From Bacteroidaceae bacterium (lineage in GTDB: Bacteria; Bacteroidota; Bacteroidia; Bacteroidales; Bacteroidaceae): a DNA stretch of 64,000 nucleotides. Positions 1-9,318 of the stretch are shown piece by piece; position 1 is the stretch's first letter; every line of letters starts with the position of its first letter. The stretch covers positions 1 through 64,000 of the forward strand of contig JAFZSA010000013.1 of NCBI GenBank assembly GCA_017619585.1. Direction: 5' to 3'. A program made the position numbers and the translations under genes. The notes beneath the pieces were generated by a model. The model saw only the letters and a program-made list of their open reading frames with translations. It had not been told where the DNA came from and did no database searches.

Positions 1-137
1 TGCTTATTAGCTTATGAGTAGAGTCATTGCGCTTGCGGTTTTCGAGCGGAGCGGAGGTTTTTCGGTTCCCGCAAAACATGATGCACCTCAGCAAAGTTCA
101 AACAAGTTTGACTCTGCGTTCGGTTTTCAATGTTTTT

Positions 138-271
138 CTTTGTGAAAGCTTTGATATCTGAAAGATATGTTTTGCTGTTGGCAGGAAGATGGGGGAAGCT
201 TGCTTACGACCAGATTCATGACAATAGCAGAACAAAGGCACAAAGTGCTAAAGCTTTCAAAAAGGGTTTTT
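138..271 (+). ncRNA. Possible structured RNA, unrecognised family
   Basis: The segment closes on itself. An outer stem pairs 138-152 with 250-264 (14 of 15 positions). Inside are a small hairpin (154-158 with 164-168), a 12-bp stem (169-180 with 222-233) and a second small hairpin (238-241 with 245-248). Two wobble pairs, G177-T225 and T172-G230, pair only if the + strand is transcribed. The outer stem is followed by GGG and a run of five T, like a weak terminator. I see no convincing -7 element just upstream, and I cannot match it to tmRNA, SRP RNA or RNase P RNA. A Bacteroidales 6S-type RNA is an untested alternative. Confidence 0.35.
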
Positions 272-393
272 AAGGTTTTTGTTAATTCCCTAAACACAGA
301 TATTTACTGGTGAGCCGAAATTCTTGCGCTCCCGTAGGTGCTCAGGCGCAGGCGGAATTCTCACGCTCGAGAATAAAATAAAAACATTTTTAT

Positions 394-424
394 TTTGTAT
401 TCCGCTCGCTTAATCGTATCTTTG
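394..424 (+). promoter_or_regulatory. Upstream promoter P1 for leuS
   Basis: TTTG at 394-397, a 19-base spacer and TATCTTTG at 417-424 match the Bacteroidota -33/-7 consensus. The -33 element overlaps the right arm of the A/T palindrome at 375-396. Confidence 0.5.
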
Positions 425-469
425 AAACTGTCTTTCTAAATTACTTACGTTCGGATTTCCTCAAATATA

Positions 470-501
470 TTTGGAAAATCACTCACTTAATCGTAATTTT
501 G
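470..501 (+). promoter_or_regulatory. Proximal promoter P2 for leuS
   Basis: TTTG at 470-473, a 20-base spacer and TAATTTTG at 494-501 match the consensus and lie 33 bases before the leuS ATG. The -33 element is the right half of the palindrome CAAATATATTTG. The -7 surroundings (cttaatcgta) are shared with P1, so the two promoters look like copies. Confidence 0.65.
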
Positions 502-534
502 CAGTCGAAATAAGAGTTTACACCTAATTATAAA

Positions 535-3507
535 ATGGCAAAAGAGTACAATTTTAGAGAAATTGACCAGAAATGGCACCAGAAATGGGTGGCCAACAAA
601 ACGTACAAAGTGGTTGAAGATGAGAGCCGCAAGAAGTTCTATGTGCTGAACATGTTCCCCTACCCCAGCGGTGCGGGACTGCATGTTGGTCACCCCTTAG
701 GTTATATAGCCAGCGATATATATGCCCGTTACAAGAGACTGCAGGGCTACAATGTGCTGAACCCCATGGGCTATGATGCCTATGGACTACCTGCCGAGCA
801 GTATGCCATTAAGACAGGCCAGCACCCCGAGAAGACAACATTTGCCAACATAGACCGCTATCGCGAGCAGTTGGACAAGATAGGCTTCAGTTTCGACTGG
901 GACCGTGAGGTACGTACCTGTACCCCCAATTACTACAAGTGGACACAGTGGGCTTTCCAGAAGATGTATAAGCACTTCTATAGCCTCACCCCCCTTACCC
1001 CCTCTCCAAAGGGCGAGGGGGAGACTTCTGGCAAGGCAAGACCCATTGAGGAACTGATTGCTTACTTTGAGAAATATGGTACAGAGGGATTGGATGCCTT
1101 TGGCGTTGCCCAGAGCAATGAACTCTGTTTTACTGCTGAAGAGTGGAACAACTGGGACGAGAAGAAACAGAGCGATGTGCTGATGAACTACCGCCTGGCC
1201 TTCATGGGCGAGACAATGGTGAACTGGTGTCCTGCACTGGGAACCGTACTAGCCAATGATGAGGTAGTAAATGGCGTGAGCGAACGAGGTGGTTATCCCG
1301 TAGAACAGAAGAAGATGCGCCAATGGTGTCTGCGTGTCAGCGCCTACAGCCAGCGTCTGCTGGACGGCTTAGAGACTATTCAGTGGAGCGAGAGCATCAA
1401 GGAGACACAGAAGAACTGGATTGGACGCAGCGAAGGAACCGAGGTCGAGATACCTTATGTCCTCTCCCCCTCGGGGGAGTCGGAGAGGGGTCGATTCACC
1501 ATCTTCACCACCCGTGCCGATACCATGTTTGGCGTAACCTTCTTTGTACTGGCTCCTGAGAGTGAGTTGGTAGATAAGGTTACCACACCCGAGCAGCGTG
1601 CAGCCGTTGACGAATACATCAAGTATGTAAAGAGTCGTACCGAACGCGAGCGTATGATTGACCATACCGTAACAGGTGTCTTCAGCGGTGCATACGGTAT
1701 AAACCCCATCACAGGCGACAAGTGTCCCATCTACATAGCAGAATATGTTTTGGCAGGCTACGGTACAGGCGCCATCATGGCTGTTCCTGCCCACGATAGT
1801 CGTGACTATGCTTTTGCCAAGCACTTCAACCTGCCTATCATCCCCTTGGTAGAAGGTGCAGATGTTAGCGAGGAGAGCTATGATGCCAAGGAAGGTATTG
1901 TTATGAACTCACCTGTCAGTCCTGACAAGAGTGTAGTGTATGATGGCGAGAGCCTGAACTTGAACGGCAAGACCATCAAGGAGGCTATTGCCGAGACCAA
2001 GCGCTTTGTGAAGGCTCACAACCTGGGTCGTGTGAAGGTGAACTACCGTCTGCGTGATGCCATCTTCAGTCGTCAGCGCTACTGGGGCGAGCCCTTCCCC
2101 GTATATTACAAGAACGGAATTCCACAGATGATTCCTGAGGAGTGTCTGCCTATAGAGTTGCCCCAGGTGGATAAGTTCCTGCCCACAGAAACAGGAGAGC
2201 CCCCATTGGGCAACGCACAGATATGGGCTTGGGATGAACAGAACAAGAAGATTGTTGACAAGAAACTCATTGATGAAAAGACCGTCTTCCCCATAGAGCT
2301 CTACACTATGCCAGGCTTTGCAGGAAGTAGTGCCTACTATCTGCGCTATATGGATCCCCTGAATACAGAGGCTCTGGTTAGCGAGAAGGCTGCCGGCTAC
2401 TGGCAGAACGTGGATTTGTACGTGGGTGGTAGCGAGCATGCTACCGGTCACCTGATCTATAGCCGATTCTGGAACAAGTTCCTCTTCGACCTGGGCGTAA
2501 GCAAGAAGGACGAGCCCTTCCAGAAACTTATCAACCAAGGTATGATTCAGGGTTGGTCAAGTTTCGTATATCGTCTGAGAAACACCAACAAGTTTGTCAG
2601 CTTCGATCTCTTGGAAGAGAAATACGATGATGCCAAGAAGAAGAACCTGTACTTCTATCAGGGTACAGAAGCAGACCCCGTATATGCCGACATCAGCATG
2701 GTAAGCGGCAATGTACTGGATGTAGAGAAACTCAGACAGTGGACACCTGAGTTCCGTGACGGCGAGTTTATCCTGAACCAGAACGGTCAGTATATTGTCA
2801 GCCAGGCTATTGAGAAGATGTCTAAGTCGAAATACAACGTAGTGAACCCCGATGATATCTGCGAGAACTACGGAGCTGACACATTGCGTCTGTACGAGAT
2901 GTTCCTGGGCCCCATTGAGCAGTCTAAGCCTTGGGACGTAGCCGGTATCGACGGTTGCTTCCGCTTCCTGAAGAAGTTCTGGGGTCTGTATTGGGACAAG
3001 GAAGGCAATCTGGCAGCAGATGACTCAGAGGCCACAGCCGAGAATATGAAGACCTTGCACAAGCTTATCAAGAAGGTGACAGCCGATATTGAGGAGTTCT
3101 CGTACAACACCAGTATCTCTGCCTTCATGGTAGCTGTCAACGAGCTTTCAAGCCAGAAGTGCCGCAGCAAGCAGGTTTTGTCAGTATTACCTGTGCTGAT
3201 AGCTCCCTTCGCCCCACATATCGCAGAAGAGCTGTGGGAGGCTTTGGGCAATAGCACCAGCGTATGCGATGCCCAGTGGCCTGCCTTCGATGAAAAGTAC
3301 TTGGTGGAGAGCTCTGTTAAGTTGGGCGTCCAGTTCAATGGCAAGGTACGCTTTGCTATGGACTTCCCCGCTGATGCCACACCCGACCAGATGGTTCAGA
3401 TGGCTACCTCTGCCCCTGATGCACAGAAGCACCTCGAGGGTATGCAGATTGTAAAGACCATTGCCATCCCCGGCCGCATCGTAAACATCGTGGTGAAACC
3501 TGCTTGA
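535..3507 (+). CDS. leuS: Leucine--tRNA ligase
   Basis: Cytoplasmic class I aminoacyl-tRNA synthetase that charges tRNA-Leu. The HIGH-type motif is HVGH at residues 50-53 and KMSKS is at 761-765. Between them lies the CP1 editing domain ([12 protein letters not shown] about residue 323, then [12 protein letters not shown]). The C-terminal anticodon-binding region is complete. At 990 residues it is longer than the E. coli enzyme (860). Part of the excess is two stretches that look like translated palindromic repeats: residues about 150-163 before the sequence KARPIEEL, and 309-319 inside the editing domain. The frame is open throughout, so the gene is probably functional. Two promoters lie directly upstream. 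Confidence 0.97.
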   Translation: MAKEYNFREIDQKWHQKWVANKTYKVVEDESRKKFYVLNMFPYPSGAGLHVGHPLGYIASDIYARYKRLQGYNVLNPMGYDAYGLPAEQYAIKTGQHPEKTTFANIDRYREQLDKIGFSFDWDREVRTCTPNYYKWTQWAFQKMYKHFYSLTPLTPSPKGEGETSGKARPIEELIAYFEKYGTEGLDAFGVAQSNELCFTAEEWNNWDEKKQSDVLMNYRLAFMGETMVNWCPALGTVLANDEVVNGVSERGGYPVEQKKMRQWCLRVSAYSQRLLDGLETIQWSESIKETQKNWIGRSEGTEVEIPYVLSPSGESERGRFTIFTTRADTMFGVTFFVLAPESELVDKVTTPEQRAAVDEYIKYVKSRTERERMIDHTVTGVFSGAYGINPITGDKCPIYIAEYVLAGYGTGAIMAVPAHDSRDYAFAKHFNLPIIPLVEGADVSEESYDAKEGIVMNSPVSPDKSVVYDGESLNLNGKTIKEAIAETKRFVKAHNLGRVKVNYRLRDAIFSRQRYWGEPFPVYYKNGIPQMIPEECLPIELPQVDKFLPTETGEPPLGNAQIWAWDEQNKKIVDKKLIDEKTVFPIELYTMPGFAGSSAYYLRYMDPLNTEALVSEKAAGYWQNVDLYVGGSEHATGHLIYSRFWNKFLFDLGVSKKDEPFQKLINQGMIQGWSSFVYRLRNTNKFVSFDLLEEKYDDAKKKNLYFYQGTEADPVYADISMVSGNVLDVEKLRQWTPEFRDGEFILNQNGQYIVSQAIEKMSKSKYNVVNPDDICENYGADTLRLYEMFLGPIEQSKPWDVAGIDGCFRFLKKFWGLYWDKEGNLAADDSEATAENMKTLHKLIKKVTADIEEFSYNTSISAFMVAVNELSSQKCRSKQVLSVLPVLIAPFAPHIAEELWEALGNSTSVCDAQWPAFDEKYLVESSVKLGVQFNGKVRFAMDFPADATPDQMVQMATSAPDAQKHLEGMQIVKTIAIPGRIVNIVVKPA
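984..1024 (+). repeat. GC palindromic repeat inside leuS (copy 1)
   Basis: Begins with the AGCCTCACCCC-type sequence also seen at 3545, 3634, 48998 and 49052, followed by a C-run / G-run hairpin (CCCTCTCC with GGCGAGGG). It is read as [13 protein letters not shown] in an otherwise conserved synthetase. Confidence 0.75.
1461..1490 (+). repeat. GC palindromic repeat inside leuS (copy 2)
   Basis: CCTCTCC, CCCTCGGGGG and GGAGAGG form a near-perfect hairpin. It is translated as [10 protein letters not shown] between a beta-strand segment and the conserved TIFTTRADT block of the editing domain. Confidence 0.75.
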
Positions 3508-3808
3508 TGGTTAGCGGTTAGCGGTTAGAGGTTAGAGGACAGAAGCCTCACCCCAGCCCTCTCCAAAAGAGAGGGAGATTAGAAGTTAGAGAACAAGGAT
3601 TAGCGGTTAGAGGTTAGAGGTTAGAGGTTAGAAGCCTCACCCCAGCCCTCTCCAGAAGAGAGGGAGATTAGAAGTTAGAGGACAAGGATTAGGGATTAGG
3701 GAGTAGAGAGTAGCGGTTAGAGGTTAGAGGTTAGAGGACAGGGATTAGGGATTAGCGTAAGACTATGAACTATGAACTATGAATTATGACCTAAGAACTA
3801 TGAACTAT
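3508..3808. repeat. Composite repeat block between leuS and yitT
   Basis: The whole 309-base gap is repetitive. Heptad units (GGTTAGA, GGTTAGC, GGATTAG) alternate with two copies of a GC palindrome at 3545-3579 and 3634-3668, giving a direct repeat of about 89 bases. The last 45 bases switch to a second heptad type (GAACTAT, GAATTAT) and run to within 10 bases of the yitT start. I see no promoter in it. Confidence 0.85.
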
Positions 3809-3816
3809 AAATAACT

Positions 3817-4713
3817 ATGGGACAAAAACTGAAGTTGAGACGTATCTGGGAGTTCATTGTTGACTTCCTGGCTATAAACACTGGAATGGCTGTCTATGCC
3901 TTGGGCTGGGCAGCATTCCTGCTCCCCTATCACATCACAACGGGTGGTATGACGGGTATGTTTGCCATACTGTACTACGTTACAGGCTTCCCCGTTCAGT
4001 ATGCCATACTGATAGCCAATGGTGTGCTGCTGATATTTGCCCTATGGCTCTTGGGATGGAAGTTCACCATCAAGACCGCCTATGCCGTGCTGGCCCTCTC
4101 AACCTATCTGGAGTTAGGACAACAGATGATGACCGACAATGCCGGTAATCTGATGCAGATCCTAGGAGACGGTCAGGACTCTATGGCATGCGTCCTAGGT
4201 GCCATCCTGAACGGATTGGGTATTGGTATTGTATTCCTGTCGGGTGGTAGCACAGGCGGATGGGATATCATAGCCGCTCTGGTGAACAAATACCGCAACA
4301 TATCCTTTGGCCGAGCCCTGCTGATTCTGGACTTCCTGGTCATTGCATCCTGTTGGCCCATCTTCCACGATGTCAGGATGGTAGTCTTCGGCTACGTAAC
4401 ACTGGTTGTCTATACCTATGCGCTGGATATGCTTATCAACAGCGCACGACAAGACATCCAGTTCATTATATTCACTAACAAACCTAATGAAATAAGCCAG
4501 CGCATCATAACAGAGACGTGCCACAGCGTAACGTCTATGGACGGCGAGGGCTTCTACAGTCATCAAAGCATTAAAGTCTTAATAACCATTGTCCACAAAC
4601 GTGAATCTGTAAAGATTCTGAGAATGATACAAGAGACAGACCCTGCTGCCTTTGTCTCACAGAGCCGGGCAGAGGGTGTATATGGTAACGGATTTAAAGC
4701 AATTAGAGCATGA
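3817..4713 (+). CDS. YitT family membrane protein (first copy)
   Basis: Integral membrane protein of the YitT family (DUF161 membrane domain followed by a DUF2179 soluble domain), 298 residues. The N-terminal two thirds carry about five hydrophobic helices with the family signatures TTGGMTG and GGSTGGWDII. The C-terminal part, from about residue 225, is the small soluble domain ending EGVYGNGF. Transport substrate is unknown for the family. It overlaps the next paralogue by 4 bases (ATGA), so the two are translationally coupled and may form a hetero-oligomer. The start is the ATG right after the heptad block. Confidence 0.85.
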   Translation: MGQKLKLRRIWEFIVDFLAINTGMAVYALGWAAFLLPYHITTGGMTGMFAILYYVTGFPVQYAILIANGVLLIFALWLLGWKFTIKTAYAVLALSTYLELGQQMMTDNAGNLMQILGDGQDSMACVLGAILNGLGIGIVFLSGGSTGGWDIIAALVNKYRNISFGRALLILDFLVIASCWPIFHDVRMVVFGYVTLVVYTYALDMLINSARQDIQFIIFTNKPNEISQRIITETCHSVTSMDGEGFYSHQSIKVLITIVHKRESVKILRMIQETDPAAFVSQSRAEGVYGNGFKAIRA

Positions 4714-5615
4714 CAGTAAAACTGACTAAAGCAGCTATATGGGAAATGTGCAAGAACTATTTGCTCTTGCTGTTAGGTATTGTTATTTATGTAATAAGCT
4801 ATGTCTATTTCCTGCTTCCATACCAGCTTATCAGCGGTGGTATGAACGGTATTGCCACACTTATCTACTACACAGTAGGCTTCCATCCCAGTGTAACTTA
4901 TCTGGTGATGAATGTCTTCCTGATATTGGTGGGTGCCAAGATAATGGGCTGGAGGTACAGCCTAAAGACGGTTATAGCCATTGCCATCATATCCTTCCTG
5001 ATAAACATCTTCCAGGAAGGTATAACCACCGTTGATGCACAAGGGAATGAACACCTGCTGCACATTGTGGGCGACCAGAAGTTCATGGCCTGTGTGATAG
5101 GTGCCCTTATGGAGGGCTTGGGACTGGCACTGGTATTCCTTGCAGGCGGTAGCACAGGAGGTATAGACATCATAGCCAGCAGTATCAACAAGTACTGGAA
5201 CATATCATTGGGCCGACTGATGCTGTGCATAGACCTTGCCATCATTGGCAGCAGCTTCTTTATCTTCCATAACCTGGAGACAATGGTAGTGGGCTACCTA
5301 ACGATGCTTATGTCTATGTTCTTCCTGGACTATGTGACCAACGGCCTCAGGCAGAGTGTACAGTTTATTATTGTCAGCGACAAGTACGACGAGATAGCCA
5401 CACAGGTGAACCAGAAGATGGAACGCGGTGTAACCGTTCTGTATGGCGAAGGTTTCTATAGCAAGGAGAAACGCCAGGTACTGCTGATCCTGGCTAAGAA
5501 ATATGAGAGCCGAGCCCTCTTTGCCCTCATCAGGCAGATTGACCCACGTGCCTTCGTTTCGATGGGTAATGTGGAGGGTGTCTTTGGCGAAGGCTTTGAC
5601 AAGATAAAAAGATGA
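4710..5615 (+). CDS. YitT family membrane protein (second copy)
   Basis: Paralogue of the preceding gene: 301 residues with the same order of membrane domain then DUF2179 domain. Visible signatures are LISGGMNG, GGSTGGIDII and the C-terminal EGVFGEGFDKI. It begins on the ATGA overlap with the first copy and ends on an ATGA overlap with rdgB, so all three are one translationally coupled unit. Tandem yitT pairs behind leuS are a familiar arrangement in Bacteroidales; what they transport is not known. Confidence 0.85.
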   Translation: MTVKLTKAAIWEMCKNYLLLLLGIVIYVISYVYFLLPYQLISGGMNGIATLIYYTVGFHPSVTYLVMNVFLILVGAKIMGWRYSLKTVIAIAIISFLINIFQEGITTVDAQGNEHLLHIVGDQKFMACVIGALMEGLGLALVFLAGGSTGGIDIIASSINKYWNISLGRLMLCIDLAIIGSSFFIFHNLETMVVGYLTMLMSMFFLDYVTNGLRQSVQFIIVSDKYDEIATQVNQKMERGVTVLYGEGFYSKEKRQVLLILAKKYESRALFALIRQIDPRAFVSMGNVEGVFGEGFDKIKR

Positions 5616-6208
5616 GAGAAATTATTATGGCCACCAACAACGCCCATAAGTTGGAGGAGGTAAGACAGATACTGGGCGATGAGTTTCTGGTGAAGGGACT
5701 GGCAGAAATAGGCTGCCACGAGGATATACCAGAGACGGCAGACACATTGGAAGGCAATGCCCTGCAGAAGGTCCGCTATGTACACGAACATTACGGAGTG
5801 GACTGTTTTGCCGATGATACGGGACTGGAGGTGACAGCCCTTGAAGGCGCCCCTGGCGTATATACCGCACGTTTTGGTGCTATGAACGGCTATGGAGAAA
5901 GTCATGATGCCAAGGCCAATATACAATGTCTGCTTGACAAACTGGAGGAGGCAGAAGACCGTAGTGCCCGCTTCCGTACCGTTGTAGCATTGATTATGAA
6001 CGGTGAGGAACATCTCTTTGAAGGTATAGTGGAAGGCGAAATCCTGATGCAGGAAGTTGGGGAAGGCGGCTTTGGCTACGACCCCGTCTTTGCCCCCCTG
6101 GAAGGGAACGGACTGGCCTTTGCCCAGATGGCAGCAGAAGAGAAGAACGCTATCAGCCACAGGGGAAGAGCCATCACCAAACTTATTGAATTTTTGAAGA
6201 ATAAATAA
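5612..6208 (+). CDS. rdgB: XTP/dITP diphosphatase (RdgB/HAM1 family)
   Basis: Nucleotide-pool sanitising enzyme that hydrolyses dITP, ITP and XTP to monophosphates, keeping deaminated purines out of DNA. The 198-residue length is standard. Family motifs are present: ATNNAHK near the N-terminus, ADDTGLEV at 67-74 with the catalytic acidic pair, GFGYDPVF, and SHRGRA at 182-187. The ATG overlaps the yitT stop by 4 bases. An internal Met (MATNNAHK) five codons later is a possible alternative start. Confidence 0.93.
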   Translation: MREIIMATNNAHKLEEVRQILGDEFLVKGLAEIGCHEDIPETADTLEGNALQKVRYVHEHYGVDCFADDTGLEVTALEGAPGVYTARFGAMNGYGESHDAKANIQCLLDKLEEAEDRSARFRTVVALIMNGEEHLFEGIVEGEILMQEVGEGGFGYDPVFAPLEGNGLAFAQMAAEEKNAISHRGRAITKLIEFLKNK

Positions 6209-6226
6209 TCATAAAGCATTACTTGT

Positions 6227-8539
6227 ATGAAGAAGTCATCATTTCTGACAGTATTGTTGATGTTTGCTGTTTGCACTTGCCTGCAGGCAGCTCAGATAGG
6301 TTCTTGGAAGGTTTACCTCAGCTACCACAATGCAACAAAGAATGTGGCAGCAGGCAAAACCATCTACACGGTAGCAAATGGCGACCTTTATTCATATAAC
6401 ACAGAGGACACAGAGGTCAGGACCTATGACAACCTGGGCCTGCTGAATGATGTGGACATTGTGGATATTGGCTATAGCCAGGAAGCCAAGAAGATCATCC
6501 TGATTTATTCCAACTGTAACATAGACCTGCTGGATGCTGATGATAACGTTCAGAATCTGTCTGCCCTGAAAGAGAAATCCCTCTCAGGTAAGGAAATCAG
6601 CAACATGTGCATCTACGGCTCTACAGCCTACCTGTCAACAGGCTTCGGAATGATAGAGGTTGACATGAAAGAGGGTGTTTTCAGGAACACCTACAGATTG
6701 GGCCTTGATGCCACAAGTATTGCCGTTAATGACAACAACATATACCTGGGAACAACAACGGGCCTGTACGTCTGCTCCAAAGCAGACAACATGCAGCTGC
6801 AGGCAAACTGGAAAAAATATCAGGAAAGCACGGACTGGAGCAAATTGCTTTTCTACAAGGACAATCTGCTGGGAGTGCGTAACGACAGCCTATTTGTGAT
6901 AGATACCCAGCACACCAATACCATTACCAGAATCAACGGAAGCAAAGTCTCATTCATCCGCGAGACAAACGACATGCTTTTCTGGGGTGATGCCAAGAAT
7001 GTATGCTATGGTTCTGATGTCAACAGCTTCACCACCATCAAGGAGGACAACACTTGGAGCGATGTCACTTATCTGGGTGGCACCTATTGGGTAAGTGACC
7101 AGTACAAGGGTCTGCAAGGCTACAAGATAACAAACAACCAGATGCAGGTAGCGGTATCCTCTATTATCCCCAACAGCCCCATACGTAACCTTGCCTACAA
7201 GCTGAACTGGGCAGACAACCGTCTGCTAGTAGCTGGCGGTATCAACACGGTTCTCGGTAGAGAATTCTTCAAGGAGCCAACGGCAATGTATGTGGAGGAT
7301 GATCAGTGGACAAACTTTGAGGAGATGACTGAGATTCCAGAGATATACAAGAACATAACGCTGGCTAACACAACAGACGTGGTTCAGGACCCCAAGGATC
7401 CTACACACCACTATGCATCGCTTCACAGAAACGGACTCTGCGAATACAGGAATGGCAAATTCGTAAAACTCCATAACTCAGACAACAGTCCCTTGCGTAG
7501 CATCCTGTCCATGAGTAAATACTATATGAATTACGTATCCTGCGCCGGACTGAAGTACGATGCCGACGGCAACCTTTGGATGCTCTGTTCGCTGACGGAT
7601 ACCATTGTACGTGTACTGAGACCCGACGGGAAGTGGAACGCCCTATTTTATGAGCCCATAAAAATGGCCTCCCTTTGTGACAATATTGTCGTTAACAACA
7701 AGGGAATGGTATTCCTGACAAGCAGACGACTGGACATGAGGGGTGTATTCTGTATTGACACCAACGGAACCCTTGAGAACAACAAAGACGATAAATGCAT
7801 ACTGCTACAGCAAATCATAAACCAGGATGAAACCGTCTATGATCCTGTGGAGTTCTATGGAATATGTGAAGACTTGGACGGAAAGATCTGGTTCGGCACT
7901 ACCTTGGGTCTGTTTGTGATAGATGAGCCAGAGAAGGTCTTCGACAAGACCTTCCGTGTCACCCAGGTCAAGGTAAATCGCAATGACGGCAGTGGCCTGG
8001 CAGACTATCTGCTAAGTGGACTGCCCGTAACATGTATTGCCGTTGACGGTGCCAACAGAAAGTGGGTAGGAACACAGAACAATGGTGTGTTCCTGATCTC
8101 TGCCGACGGACAGGAGACCATCCATCACTTCACTGCGGCAGACTCTCCTCTGCTGAGCGATGCTATTCAGGATATTGCCGTTAATGCCATTACCGGTGAG
8201 GTTGCCATAGGAACAGAGAAAGGCCTGTGCAGCTATATGAGCGATGCCATAGGTGCAGCCGAGGAATTGGTTAAGGATAACGTACTTGTGTATCCTAACC
8301 CCGTCAGATCTGACTACACAGGTCCCATTTCCATAACAGGTATGACTATGGATGCCGAGGTTAAGATTCTAAGTTCAAGCGGTCAGTTGGTTTGGAGCGG
8401 TGTCTCTTCAGGCGGACTTGTTACCTGGAACGGTTGCAACATGAACGGAAAGCGCGTATCATCCGGCGTGTACCATGTGGTAGCAAACAACAATGCGGGC
8501 AACAAAGCTATTGTCACCCGCATCGTAGTCATCAAATGA
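6227..8539 (+). CDS. porZ: PorZ-like type IX secretion protein
   Basis: Exported 770-residue protein. A signal peptide covers about residues 1-21. The mature N-terminus (AQIGSWKVYLSYHNAT) and the following repeats resemble the beta-propellers of PorZ, the surface component that helps deliver A-LPS in type IX secretion. The last ~85 residues (VYPNPV ... VSSGVYHVV ... RIVVIK) are a type A T9SS C-terminal sorting domain. The length is close to that of Porphyromonas PorZ. The alternative is a generic two-component-regulator-propeller protein with a sorting domain. It lies 18 bases after rdgB and is probably co-transcribed; the downstream gene is convergent. Confidence 0.72.
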   Translation: MKKSSFLTVLLMFAVCTCLQAAQIGSWKVYLSYHNATKNVAAGKTIYTVANGDLYSYNTEDTEVRTYDNLGLLNDVDIVDIGYSQEAKKIILIYSNCNIDLLDADDNVQNLSALKEKSLSGKEISNMCIYGSTAYLSTGFGMIEVDMKEGVFRNTYRLGLDATSIAVNDNNIYLGTTTGLYVCSKADNMQLQANWKKYQESTDWSKLLFYKDNLLGVRNDSLFVIDTQHTNTITRINGSKVSFIRETNDMLFWGDAKNVCYGSDVNSFTTIKEDNTWSDVTYLGGTYWVSDQYKGLQGYKITNNQMQVAVSSIIPNSPIRNLAYKLNWADNRLLVAGGINTVLGREFFKEPTAMYVEDDQWTNFEEMTEIPEIYKNITLANTTDVVQDPKDPTHHYASLHRNGLCEYRNGKFVKLHNSDNSPLRSILSMSKYYMNYVSCAGLKYDADGNLWMLCSLTDTIVRVLRPDGKWNALFYEPIKMASLCDNIVVNNKGMVFLTSRRLDMRGVFCIDTNGTLENNKDDKCILLQQIINQDETVYDPVEFYGICEDLDGKIWFGTTLGLFVIDEPEKVFDKTFRVTQVKVNRNDGSGLADYLLSGLPVTCIAVDGANRKWVGTQNNGVFLISADGQETIHHFTAADSPLLSDAIQDIAVNAITGEVAIGTEKGLCSYMSDAIGAAEELVKDNVLVYPNPVRSDYTGPISITGMTMDAEVKILSSSGQLVWSGVSSGGLVTWNGCNMNGKRVSSGVYHVVANNNAGNKAIVTRIVVIK

Positions 8540-8546
8540 TGACGTA

Positions 8547-9278
8547 TTAGAATCTGTAACCTACAGCAATGCTGAAGTTGAAATTGTGAGGTTTGGGTAA
8601 GCGTACACCTTCACTATTGAAATAATCATCGCGTAAACTTGTGCGGAAAATGTCTGCCAAACCCCAGTCAGCTCCAATCAATACATTATAACGCTGATTG
8701 TATTCTGCACCAATGCGGAAACCTATACCTGCATCCCAACGCTGGAATGTAAGCTTTTCTGGGTTATTAACGTCGAAATCATAGTTCTTGAAGGCATTAT
8801 AAGATAATGCATCCTCTGCCGTTCTTGCATCAATGCCATCGGCATCAATGCTGCATTTGTGACGACCGCCTACACCAACAGCAAAGTAAGGACCTATTTC
8901 ACCATAGAAACCAATCTCCTCTGAAAGATTATAACGGAAACCTACACGAACAGGAACCTCAAGATAATGCAAGGCGTATTTGATTGAGCCATCTGCAACG
9001 GTAGCACCATTGTCATATAAAATAGATGTTTTTCCACCCTTCATAGACCAGTCGACTCCTGCTGTCAGGTAAGCACCGTGAGCCTTGGGAAGCATGTAGT
9101 CGGCACGGATACCCAACATGGCACCAGCCTTTGCTCCGTAATCCAAGTTCTGCACTTTAGAAACATTCATACCAAAGAGACCCATAAAGCTGAGACCTTC
9201 TTCTGGTTCATTCTCAAACGCCATTGCATTGCCAGTACTGAGTGCCAGGGCAATGACAAGATAAAATAATTTCTTCAT
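8547..9278 (-). CDS. Outer-membrane beta-barrel protein
   Basis: Predicted 243-residue porin-like protein. A signal peptide (MKKLFYLVIALALS ... AMA) is followed by alternating beta-strand-like segments ending in aromatic residues and a terminal ... AVGYRF, typical of small Bacteroidota barrels (OMP_b-brl type). No ligand can be inferred. I place the start at the Met before KKLFY because the longer frame, to 9377, runs into dacB. The gap to the dacB stop is 40 bases, so it may be read from the dacB promoter. A short palindrome (ACATTATATATAATGT) lies just upstream of the start. Confidence 0.75.
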   Translation of the reverse strand: MKKLFYLVIALALSTGNAMAFENEPEEGLSFMGLFGMNVSKVQNLDYGAKAGAMLGIRADYMLPKAHGAYLTAGVDWSMKGGKTSILYDNGATVADGSIKYALHYLEVPVRVGFRYNLSEEIGFYGEIGPYFAVGVGGRHKCSIDADGIDARTAEDALSYNAFKNYDFDVNNPEKLTFQRWDAGIGFRIGAEYNQRYNVLIGADWGLADIFRTSLRDDYFNSEGVRLPKPHNFNFSIAVGYRF

Positions 9279-9318
9279 GTTGTACATTATATATAATGTT
9301 AATACTATGTGTATGTTC

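Larger units (their letters stand above)
1..534. other. Intergenic leader region upstream of leuS
   Basis: No reading frame here looks coding. The first 130 bases hold a short inverted repeat (TTGCGG at 33-38 with CCGCAA at 69-74) and nothing else I recognise. Bases 138-264 fold into a multi-branched structure described separately. Bases 371-402 form an imperfect palindrome around ten perfectly paired A/T positions (375-384 with 387-396), and 462-473 is a perfect palindrome, CAAATATATTTG. Two Bacteroidota-type promoters follow, each with its -33 element inside one of these palindromes. Confidence 0.6.

Noticed and set aside
3508..3808. CRISPR array
   Set aside because: The repeats are 7-base units and GC hairpins without uniform spacers, and no cas genes are near.
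3762..3808. Telomere-like or G-quadruplex function of the GGTTAGA/GGATTAG units
   Set aside because: Only runs of two or three G are present and the chromosome context is internal; no basis beyond resemblance.
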